The notes beneath the pieces are model-generated. The model ran no database searches, had not been told where the DNA came from, and was given only the letters and a program-made list of their open reading frames with translations. Positions 6,365-11,859 of a stretch of 13,026 bases of DNA are shown piece after piece. Source of the stretch: Trebonia sp. Its GTDB lineage: Bacteria; Actinomycetota; Actinomycetes; Streptosporangiales; Streptosporangiaceae. Position 1 is the stretch's first letter; every line of letters starts with the position of its first letter. Location of the stretch: the NCBI GenBank assembly GCA_030043595.1, contig JASHXJ010000038.1:1-13026 (forward strand), in the 5' to 3' direction. The position numbers were made by a program, and so were the translations under genes.

Positions 6365-6397
6365 GGCGCTAGATCGGCGCTAGATCGGCGCTAGATC
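6365..6397. repeat. Three tandem copies of an 11-base CTAG-containing unit
   Basis: GGCGCTAGATC occurs at 6365-6375, 6376-6386 and 6387-6397 without mismatch. CTAG reads TAG on both strands, and an 11-base period shifts frame each time, so the array has a stop codon in all six frames. The third copy supplies the stop codon of the leftward methyltransferase-like gene. Confidence 0.95.
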
Positions 6398-7137
6398 CTC
6401 CTGCCGCAGACGACGAGCTGAGCGCCGGCTGAGTCGTCGCCGCGGGCGGTCAGCTCGGCCATGACCAGCCGGCCGAAACTTCCAGGATCGCGGGCCAGCA
6501 GATAGCTCACCGTCCGCGGCGAGAACATCGTGCGCGGGCGGAGCCAGCTCACCTCGAGGCCGTTTCCCGTGAACAGCTCGCGCAGTTGCTCGGCTCCGTA
6601 GCAGCGGGTGATGGTGCCGTCGGGCCACGGGACGAGCACCACATCCGCGTTCGGCACGTCGACCAGGTGCGGCCAGCGGTGCTGCTCGGCGAGCACGGCC
6701 ATGCCGAGCGTGAGCGAGTCCACGCTGGCCAGCACGCTGCCGCCGGGCCGGAGCACGCGCGCGATCTCGGTGACGAGCGCCTCGGCGCCGATCCGCCGGG
6801 ACAGCGTGCGGTCCTCGGCGATCACCGCGTCGGCGCAGCCGTCCGCGAGGAACTCGAGCCCGCCGCCGTCGGCGGCGATGGCGGACAGCCGCCCGGTGAC
6901 CTCCAGGCCGGCGACTGCCGGTGCCCGCTCCCCGGGCCCGACCACCCGCAGCACGCTGTGGCCGGCGCAGACGGCCACTTCCGCGGCACGCGCGGCCGGG
7001 CCCGAGATGTCGATCACCAGCCGGTGTCCGCGCGGCAGCCACGCGGTGAGCTGAGCGCGGGCGACCGCGGCGTGAAAACGTGAGTAGCGGTCCGCGGCCG
7101 GACCGGTGTCCTGCACGGCGCTGGCGCTTGCCTGCAC
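6391..7137 (-). CDS. Class I SAM-dependent methyltransferase-like protein
   Basis: The 248-residue protein has a Rossmann-type methyltransferase layout. It shows a weak motif I (LVIDISGPAARAAEVA, about residues 40-55, where the usual GxGxG is reduced to SGPAA), a motif IV-like strand ADAVIAEDRTLSRR (102-115), and IARVLRPGGSVLASVDS (125-141), the typical strand-5 region. A mixed C-terminal part carries CYGAEQLRELFTGNGLEVSWL (179-199), like the late methyltransferase helices. No substrate can be read from the sequence, and the degenerate glycine motif leaves SAM binding open. The GTG at 7137 is well supported by AGGAG 7 bases upstream. It is divergent from sigR across about 170 bases and could share regulation with it, but I found no SigR promoter reading leftward. 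Its stop lies in the tandem CTAG repeat. Confidence 0.75.
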   Translation of the reverse strand: MQASASAVQDTGPAADRYSRFHAAVARAQLTAWLPRGHRLVIDISGPAARAAEVAVCAGHSVLRVVGPGERAPAVAGLEVTGRLSAIAADGGGLEFLADGCADAVIAEDRTLSRRIGAEALVTEIARVLRPGGSVLASVDSLTLGMAVLAEQHRWPHLVDVPNADVVLVPWPDGTITRCYGAEQLRELFTGNGLEVSWLRPRTMFSPRTVSYLLARDPGSFGRLVMAELTARGDDSAGAQLVVCGRRI

Positions 7138-7270
7138 GGGGTTACTCCTGGCCGGGTGCGCCCGCTAGCGGCGCGCCCATCGGTTGTTACCCTTCCCCCG
7201 CCCGCGGGTTCCATCCCCAGCCATCCCAGCCAGCCGGGGCGAATGAGCAGCGGATGGGGCCTGCCGCGCT

Positions 7271-7296
7271 GGAATTGCCCGGCACCTGACGGTGTT
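7271..7296 (+). promoter_or_regulatory. SigR-dependent promoter of sigR-rsrA (autoregulatory)
   Basis: GGAAT at 7271-7275 and GTT at 7294-7296 (followed by AAA) are separated by exactly 18 bases, an exact match to the SigR/SigH-family consensus GGAAT-N18-GTT. It lies directly upstream of the sigR frame, as expected for the auto-induced sigR promoter. Transcription should begin around 7303-7306. Elsewhere in the window I saw GGAAT at several places but none with a correctly spaced GTT. Confidence 0.85.
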
Positions 7297-7305
7297 AAAC
7301 GCGGC

Positions 7306-7467
7306 ATGGCTGTTGCCGCACCGCCGAAGAAGCCAGGCGGATCAACGTCCCGGCCGGGCACCCGGCCACGCCGGCCCTCCCCCTCGCGGGCCGGGCGGGT
7401 ATCCTCTTACGGTCTTCGCACGCTGCGCGCCGATGCGCCGCAGGGCGACGAGGAGAACCGCGAGGGG
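7306..7467 (+). other. In-frame 54-residue N-terminal extension giving a longer SigR isoform
   Basis: An ATG at 7306-7308 lies 10 bases downstream of the SigR-type GTT and is in frame with sigR, with no stop in between. It would give a 269-residue protein whose extra 54 residues are Pro/Arg/Ser-rich (MAVAAPPKKPGG at the start) and probably disordered. In Streptomyces coelicolor the SigR-driven transcript yields an unstable isoform extended by about 55 residues that is removed by Clp proteolysis. The near-identical length and position argue for the same arrangement here. Because the ATG sits at the expected transcription start, translation would be leaderless. Not every annotation will show this start. 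Confidence 0.65.
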
Positions 7468-8115
7468 GTGAGTCCCGTATCAGAGACGCTACAGGAGCGT
7501 GGCGAGCGCTTCGAAGCAGACGTCCTGCCTTACCTGGATCAGCTTTATTCGGCCGCCCTCCGTATGACGCGGAACCCGGCGGACGCCGAGGACCTAGTGC
7601 AAGAGACGTTCGCCAAGGCGTACGCGTCCTTCCACCAGTTCCAGCAGGGGACGAACCTCAAGGCCTGGCTGTTCCGGATCCTGACCAACACGTTCATCAA
7701 CACCTACCGCAAGCGGCAGCGGGAGCCGCAGCGGTCGGGTTCGGACGAGGTGGAGGACTGGCAGCTCGCGCGCGCGGCCTCGCACAGCTCGGGCGGGCTG
7801 AAGTCGGCCGAGGCGGAGGCGCTGGAGAGGCTGCCGGACTCCGACATTAAGACGGCGCTGCAGTCCCTGCCCGAGGAGTTCCGGATCGCGGTCTACCTCG
7901 CTGACGTGGAGGGATTCGCGTATAAGGAAATCGCCGACATCATGGGGACGCCCATAGGTACCGTGATGTCACGGCTCCACCGCGGCCGCCGCCAGCTGCG
8001 GGAGCTGCTCCAGGACTACGCCAGCGAGCGTGGTCTGGTTCGGGCGCAGGCTGCCAGTGCTCAGGTGGGGAGCACCCAGGCCGAGGCCGCTGGGGCCGAG
8101 GAGGGCAGGTCATGA
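7468..8115 (+). CDS. sigR: ECF sigma factor SigR (SigH family), thiol-oxidative stress
   Basis: SigR directs RNA polymerase to genes for thioredoxin, mycothiol and proteolysis after disulfide or heat stress. The GTG at 7468 gives 215 residues. The sigma-2 region runs from about residue 19 to 85 and includes SAALRMTRNPADAEDLVQET (28-47), AYASFHQF (51-58) and NLKAWLFRILTNTFINTYRK (63-82). Sigma-4 runs from about 126 to 180, with LPEEFRIAVYLADVEGFAYK (134-153) and the helix-turn-helix EIADIMGTPIGTVMSRLHRG (154-173). The match to Streptomyces SigR is close along its length. AGGAG (7451-7455) and GAGGGG precede the start; a longer isoform from 7306 is described separately. Its last codon overlaps rsrA (ATGA), so sigma and anti-sigma are made together. 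A TATCCT at 7400-7405 could serve a separate constitutive promoter for the short form, but I see no -35 partner. Confidence 0.95.
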   Translation: MSPVSETLQERGERFEADVLPYLDQLYSAALRMTRNPADAEDLVQETFAKAYASFHQFQQGTNLKAWLFRILTNTFINTYRKRQREPQRSGSDEVEDWQLARAASHSSGGLKSAEAEALERLPDSDIKTALQSLPEEFRIAVYLADVEGFAYKEIADIMGTPIGTVMSRLHRGRRQLRELLQDYASERGLVRAQAASAQVGSTQAEAAGAEEGRS

Positions 8116-8384
8116 GCTGCGGGAACCCGCACGACGTACCGTGCAGCGAGGTACTGGCCCGGATCTACTGGTACCTCGACGGGGAGATGTCCGCCGACGA
8201 TTGCGAAGGCATCAGGCAGCACCTGGACGAGTGCTCACCGTGCCTGCGGGAGTTCGGTCTCGAAGAGGCGGTCAAGCGTTTGGTCGCAAAGCATTGCGGC
8301 TGCGATCCGGTGCCCGCCGAACTGCGCACCAAAGTGCTGGTGCGGATCAGGCAGGTTCAGGCCGAACTCGAAGTCAGCGAGTAG
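8112..8384 (+). CDS. rsrA: Zinc anti-sigma factor RsrA
   Basis: RsrA holds SigR inactive while its thiols are reduced; oxidation forms a disulfide, releases zinc and frees SigR. The 90-residue protein carries the ZAS motif H37-x3-C41-x2-C44 in HLDECSPC, plus Cys3, Cys11 and Cys31, at the same positions as Streptomyces coelicolor RsrA as I recall it. That includes the zinc or disulfide set C11, H37, C41 and C44. The C-terminal cysteine pair differs: positions 61-62 are His-Cys, with an additional Cys64, instead of Cys-Cys. The C-terminal helix AELRTKVLVRIRQVQAELEV (about 69-88) would contact the sigma factor. ATG 8112 overlaps the sigR TGA by four bases, and GAGGGCAGG lies just upstream. Three TAG triplets occur within 22 bases at and after its end. 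Confidence 0.96.
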   Translation: MSCGNPHDVPCSEVLARIYWYLDGEMSADDCEGIRQHLDECSPCLREFGLEEAVKRLVAKHCGCDPVPAELRTKVLVRIRQVQAELEVSE

Positions 8385-8412
8385 CTCACGTAGCTGCGAG
8401 TAGTTGCCCCAG

Positions 8413-8439
8413 GAGAGCGCGCCGCCGCGGCCTGCTCTC
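8413..8439 (+). terminator. Weak hairpin downstream of rsrA
   Basis: GAGAGC (8413-8418) and GCTCTC (8434-8439) pair across a 15-base GC-rich loop that includes CCGCGG; two outer C/G pairs may extend it past a mismatch. It begins 29 bases after the rsrA stop. Six base pairs without a T-tract is modest evidence for a terminator. Confidence 0.3.
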
Positions 8440-8649
8440 GGGAGATGATTAGGGACTTCTTAGCCAGTGGCTTGCGTAAATTACACGGGCGGGATACTGA
8501 GGTCCCGTTTGTTGCATAGCGTGATCAGCCGTTTGCGGTCCGCTTACGATCAGCTTTGGGTCTGCGAGAATTAGCGCGGCCACGTTATCCTGTCATGGAC
8601 GGCAAGCCGCAAGCTGCCGTCAGCATTTGCGTGAGGGAGGACTATCCCA

Positions 8650-8742
8650 ATGCAGGCACCCGGCAAGCCAGGCACGATCACGTGCTGGTCAAGGACACAA
8701 TGCGTGACCGTCGCGGTTGCCTTCGGGGTCTCCTGGGGGTAG
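8650..8742 (+). CDS. Candidate small ORF (30 residues) upstream of the HD-GYP pair
   Basis: An ATG at 8650 is preceded by GGGAGG (8635-8640) with 9 bases between, a better ribosome binding site than most real genes in this window have. The frame runs 30 codons to TAG at 8740-8742. The peptide begins MQAPGKPGTITCW, has two cysteines (residues 12 and 18), and ends in a hydrophobic segment (VTVAVAFGVSWG). I do not recognise it. It lies in the low-GC leader, 53 bases before the HD-GYP start, in a different frame. It could be a small membrane or redox peptide, a regulatory leader ORF, or chance. The only evidence is the ribosome binding site, the location and the lack of another use for this region. 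Confidence 0.35.
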   Translation: MQAPGKPGTITCWSRTQCVTVAVAFGVSWG

Positions 8743-8795
8743 CGACGGCGATCGCTGCGGTTCGGGTCAACTGCCGCTGGCTACGAGGGGGGAGC

Positions 8796-10205
8796 GTGGG
8801 CAAGCTCTCGCGAATCGCCTGGCTTTACATCGGCGCGGTGATAGCCGCCGCCGCGGTCGCCATTGCCCTGGGCCCGTTCAGCGGGATCAGGTGGGACCAG
8901 GTCGCGGCGCTCGGCGTGCTGCTCGTCGCGTGTGAGTCCACCGCCACGCTGCTCAGCTCGCGCAACCTCGCCTGGTCGCCCAACAGCACCGCGAGCCTGG
9001 CCTCGGTGATCTTGCTCGGCCCCGTCGGGGCCGCGCTTGTCGGGTGCTGCACGCTGTTCGGCATCCGCCGCGGCCCGTCGCTCGCGCAGCGGCTCTTCAA
9101 CACGGGGATGTTCGCGCTCAGCGCCTACCTCGCGGGCCGGGCGTACCTGCTGGTCGGCGGCCACGTGGGCACGCCCACGCCAAGCTCTTTTCCCGGCATC
9201 ATCGCGCCGTTCGCCTGCGCGGTGGTCGTGCACGTGCTCGTCAACTTCTCGCTGCTGCGCGGCGTGCTCTGGGTCACCAGGGAACCGGGCACCTCGCTGG
9301 GCCGGGTGGGACTCGACTTCAAGCTGCTGCTCACCGACATGGGCTACGCCGCGTTCGGCTTGCTGATCGCCGCGCTGTGGAGCGTGCTCGGCCCGTTCAC
9401 GCCGGTCCTGGTGATCATCCCGCTGCTCGTGGCCCGCTGGGCAGTGGCCCAGTTCGCGGAGCAGCAGCGCTCCTACGAGGCGACGGTAAGCGCGCTGTGC
9501 CAGGCGGTGGAGACGAAGGACTTCTACACCCGGGGGCACAGCGAGCGGGTGTCCAGGGGATCGGTGATGATCGCCCGCGAGATCAGGATGCGCGCTGAAC
9601 GGGTGGAGGCGATCCGCTACGCGGGAATGCTGCACGACGTCGGCAAGCTCGGCGTGCCGACGTCGGTGCTGCAGAAGAACGGCGCGCTGACCGACGACGA
9701 GTATGCCGCCATCCAGCTGCACCCGATGCGCGGGCTGGACATCGTGCGGGAGATCGGCTTCCTCGACGAGGCGCTCGCGGGGATCATGCACCACCACGAG
9801 CGGATCGACGGCCGCGGCTATCCGATGGGCCTGGCGGGCGATGAGATACCCGAGTTCGCCCGGGTGCTCGCGGTGGCGGACGCGTTCGACGCGATGACGT
9901 CGAACCGGTCCTACCGCGGCGCGCGGCCGGTACCCGAGGCAGTGGCCGAGCTGCGCAAATGGGCGGGTACCCAGTTCGACCCCGCCTTCGTCGACGCCTT
10001 CGTCACGGCGATCGAGCGGGACGGCTGGAAGGGCCCGGAGGCCGCGCCGGCGGGCGCGGACCAGGCGGGCGTCGGCGACGTGCTGTCCGCGGCCGGCCTG
10101 CCGGGTGAGGTGCTGTCGGGAAACGGCCAGTCCGGTACGGCCCGTGCCGCGGGCAGCGCGCTGGACGATCCCACAGGGCCGCTGCGGGCTATTGAGAGCC
10201 TCTGA
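8796..10205 (+). CDS. Membrane HD-GYP domain protein (putative c-di-GMP phosphodiesterase)
   Basis: HD-GYP proteins are metal-dependent phosphodiesterases, typically degrading cyclic di-GMP. The GTG at 8796, preceded by GAGGGGGGAG, gives 469 residues. The first 215 or so are hydrophobic, with about six or seven membrane spans (near residues 7-26, 36-53, 68-88, 104-122, 134-159, 177-197 and 199-215) forming an integral sensor module. A short linker leads to a full HD-GYP domain (about 229-405): HSERVS (248-253), MLHDVGKLGVP (278-288), HPMRGLDI (309-316), HHHERIDGRGYP (332-343) and ADAFDAMTSNRSYR (361-374). All signature residues are present, so it should be active. A disordered Gly/Ala tail of about 60 residues follows. 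Its TGA overlaps the next gene's ATG. No GGDEF or EAL protein is in the window to indicate the source of substrate. The frame extends upstream to 8556, but that part looks non-coding. Confidence 0.9.
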   Translation: MGKLSRIAWLYIGAVIAAAAVAIALGPFSGIRWDQVAALGVLLVACESTATLLSSRNLAWSPNSTASLASVILLGPVGAALVGCCTLFGIRRGPSLAQRLFNTGMFALSAYLAGRAYLLVGGHVGTPTPSSFPGIIAPFACAVVVHVLVNFSLLRGVLWVTREPGTSLGRVGLDFKLLLTDMGYAAFGLLIAALWSVLGPFTPVLVIIPLLVARWAVAQFAEQQRSYEATVSALCQAVETKDFYTRGHSERVSRGSVMIAREIRMRAERVEAIRYAGMLHDVGKLGVPTSVLQKNGALTDDEYAAIQLHPMRGLDIVREIGFLDEALAGIMHHHERIDGRGYPMGLAGDEIPEFARVLAVADAFDAMTSNRSYRGARPVPEAVAELRKWAGTQFDPAFVDAFVTAIERDGWKGPEAAPAGADQAGVGDVLSAAGLPGEVLSGNGQSGTARAAGSALDDPTGPLRAIESL

Positions 10206-11497
10206 TGTCGGTGGCCACGCGACGGCACGAGCCGCGGGGTTTCCCGCGGCAGGTCCTGGATTCCGGCCAGTCGCTGCTCGTCCTCTTCGCGGGCGTGCTG
10301 CTCATCGCCGCGGTCGCGCAAACCGCGGCGACGGGTGTCCGCGACGTGCACGCCGCGCTCGCGTTCGGCGGGCTGATCGCGTTCGGCGAGCTGCTGCGGC
10401 TGAACCTGCCGGGTGACCGGGAGGCCGCGCCCATCGCCACGGCGGGCGCGCTGGCGTACGCGCTGCTCATCCGGGTCGGGAACAGCCCGGTCAGGCTGGA
10501 CCCCGAGCAGGTGATCGCGGTGGCCGCCATCGGGATGATCATCGGGGCACTGCCGCACGTGGCGGTCGGCCGGCCGACCCGGCTCTCCGCGATGGCGGCG
10601 CAGCTCGTGTCGGTCGCCTGCGTGGCCGCCATGTTCCGCCCGCTCGCGAACGACTCGCTGATCGGCAGCCGCTGGTGGTCCGAGCTGCCGGTGATGATCT
10701 CACTGGTGATCCTGGGCTGGCTGGTGAAGGCGACGATCGTCGCGCTCATCCGGACGGACGCCCTGCGCGCCAGGTTCGGGGTGATGCTGCTCGACGAGTT
10801 CCGCGTGCAGCTGCCGGTCGGTGCCGCGGTCGGCGCGTCAGCGCTGCTGATCGCCTTCGCCGCCGAGGTCATGGGGCTCGCCGCCGTCGCCGTCTTCACC
10901 GCGCCGTTGCTGGTCACTCAGGTGGCGCTGCGCAGGTACACCGGGATCCGCGCGACCTACCTGCAGACGGTCCGCGCGCTGGCGCGGGTGACCGAGATCG
11001 GCGGGTACGTGGAGATCGGCCACTCGGGCCGGGTCGCCAAGCTGTCGGTGTCCATCGGGCGCGAGCTGGGCATGCCGGAGCCCGCGCTGCTCGAGCTCGA
11101 GTACGCCGCGCTCATGCACGACATCGGCCAGCTGTCCCTGCGCGAGCCCATCCCCGGCGGCGCGACCGTGCTCGTCGTCAGGGACGAGCAGCGGCGGATC
11201 GCCGAATACGGCGCCGAGGTCATCCAGCAGGCCCGAGTGCTGGACACGGTAGCCGACATCGTCCGGCGGCAGAGCGATCCGTGCCGGCCAGGGGACCGGG
11301 GCGAAGAGCCGCCGCTGAGCAGCCGCATCATCCGCGCCGCGAACGCGTTCGACGACCTGGTGGGCAGCTCGGTGGAGCCCAGCCGGGCGGCGGCCGCAGT
11401 GCAGCGCCTGCGGCTGGACACGGCTTCGGAGTACGACCCGCAGGTGATCGAGGCGCTGAGCAGGCTGGTGAGCAGGCGCTCGGTGCTCGGGCCGTAG
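10205..11497 (+). CDS. Membrane protein with degenerate HD domain, partner of the HD-GYP protein
   Basis: The 430-residue product has an N-terminal membrane module of about seven hydrophobic segments (near residues 22-43, 49-64, 77-91, 102-119, 128-145, 161-183 and 204-240), then an HD-like domain (about 252-425). It keeps HSGRVAKLS (273-281) and MHDIGQL (304-310, Gln where the family has Lys). The later metal- and substrate-binding motifs are gone: RIAEYGAEVI replaces the His-Pro helix, and RRQSDPCRPGDRG (354-366) stands where HHERxDGxGYP is expected. ANAFDDLVGSS still recalls ADAFDAMTS. It shares architecture with the preceding protein, suggesting duplication and loss of catalysis. The ATG at 10205 overlaps the upstream TGA (TGATG), so the pair is translationally coupled. 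A regulatory or heterodimer role is an inference; residual activity on another substrate cannot be excluded. Confidence 0.85.
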   Translation: MSVATRRHEPRGFPRQVLDSGQSLLVLFAGVLLIAAVAQTAATGVRDVHAALAFGGLIAFGELLRLNLPGDREAAPIATAGALAYALLIRVGNSPVRLDPEQVIAVAAIGMIIGALPHVAVGRPTRLSAMAAQLVSVACVAAMFRPLANDSLIGSRWWSELPVMISLVILGWLVKATIVALIRTDALRARFGVMLLDEFRVQLPVGAAVGASALLIAFAAEVMGLAAVAVFTAPLLVTQVALRRYTGIRATYLQTVRALARVTEIGGYVEIGHSGRVAKLSVSIGRELGMPEPALLELEYAALMHDIGQLSLREPIPGGATVLVVRDEQRRIAEYGAEVIQQARVLDTVADIVRRQSDPCRPGDRGEEPPLSSRIIRAANAFDDLVGSSVEPSRAAAAVQRLRLDTASEYDPQVIEALSRLVSRRSVLGP

Positions 11498-11516
11498 CGG
11501 CCTCCCGCGCCGAATG

Positions 11517-11532
11517 CCGGGCGTGTGCCCGG
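11517..11532 (+). terminator. Short hairpin after the HD gene pair
   Basis: CCGGGC (11517-11522), loop GTGT, GCCCGG (11527-11532) is a perfect 6-bp stem 20 bases after the second HD gene. It is short and T-poor, so this is a weak terminator call; a TACGCT (11538-11543) right after it could be the -10 of the next gene. Confidence 0.3.
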
Positions 11533-11608
11533 TCGTGTACGCTCCACCATGACGTTACGCCGGGTGGCGCCGGCGTCCGGCACGGCCGGTGAGACGAAGG
11601 AGCCTGTG

Positions 11609-11821
11609 GTGGCGGAAGTCCGCGCGGAGATGGTCGCGAACGTGTGGCGCGTGCTCGTGGCCGAGGGCGACCCTGTCGCCGACGGCGACACGCTGGTGAT
11701 CCTGGAGTCCATGAAGATGGAGATCCCGGTCCTCTCCGAGACCAGCGGCGTGGTGGCCAAGCTGCACGTCGCCGAGGGCGACGTCGTCCAGGAAGACGAC
11801 CTGATCGCCGTCATCGACTAG
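11609..11821 (+). CDS. Biotin/lipoyl-attachment carrier protein (TB7.3-like)
   Basis: This is a stand-alone biotinyl domain of 70 residues: AEVRAEMVANVWRVLVAEGD (2-21), the attachment hairpin LVILESMKMEIPVL (29-42) with the modified lysine at Lys36, then AKLHVAEGDVVQEDDLIAVI (about 50-69). ESMKM is a common variant of the AMKM biotinylation motif. Its size and sequence resemble Mycobacterium tuberculosis TB7.3 (Rv3221c), which also lies beside the sigH-rshA genes. It would act as a carrier of carboxybiotin for an acyl-CoA carboxylase encoded elsewhere, but the partner is not known. The GTG at 11609 is supported by AAGGAG 6 bases upstream and by homologue length. The frame is open further upstream, including an ATG at 11549 placed 5 bases after a TACGCT, which might give a longer form. 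It is convergent with the next gene across a CTAG repeat. Confidence 0.9.
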   Translation: MAEVRAEMVANVWRVLVAEGDPVADGDTLVILESMKMEIPVLSETSGVVAKLHVAEGDVVQEDDLIAVID

Positions 11822-11859
11822 CTGCGACTAGCTGCGACTAGCTGCGGCTAGCCCCCTAG
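11818..11859. repeat. Tandem 10-base CTAG repeats at a convergent gene junction
   Basis: CTAG occurs at 11818, 11828, 11838, 11848 and 11856. The first three units are CTAGCTGCGA, CTAGCTGCGA and CTAGCTGCGG. The 10-base period cycles the frame, giving TAG in all three frames on each strand. The first CTAG holds the stop of the biotinyl carrier gene and the last holds the stop of the leftward thiamine-diphosphate enzyme gene. Confidence 0.95.

Larger units (their letters stand above)
8385..8795 (+). other. 411-base leader between rsrA and the HD-GYP pair
   Basis: This segment is clearly less GC-rich than its surroundings, especially 8441-8600. It holds a weak hairpin (8413-8439) after rsrA and a candidate 30-residue ORF (8650-8742). 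It also holds possible promoter hexamers without good partners (TTGCGT 8472-8477 with GATACT 8493-8498 at 15 bases; TACGAT 8545-8550; TATCCT 8586-8591). The HD-GYP frame is open back to 8556, but its composition there (Arg/Cys/Val-mixed) does not look coding. I take this region as the promoter and leader of the HD-GYP operon. Confidence 0.5.

Noticed and set aside
6365..6397. CRISPR-like or attachment-site repeat
   Set aside because: Units are only 11 bases, contiguous with no spacers, and no cas or integrase gene is present.
8556..8795. 80-codon N-terminal extension of the HD-GYP protein
   Set aside because: Lower-GC, un-protein-like sequence; the GTG at 8796 has a strong ribosome binding site and directly precedes the first membrane segment.
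8781..9797. 338-codon leftward ORF opposite the HD-GYP gene
   Set aside because: Arg/Glu/His-rich with no recognisable domain; it is the antisense shadow of a well-supported membrane HD-GYP protein.
10957..11814. 285-codon leftward ORF opposite the second HD gene and the biotinyl gene
   Set aside because: Ser/Thr/Arg-rich shadow that crosses two genes with clear domains on the other strand.
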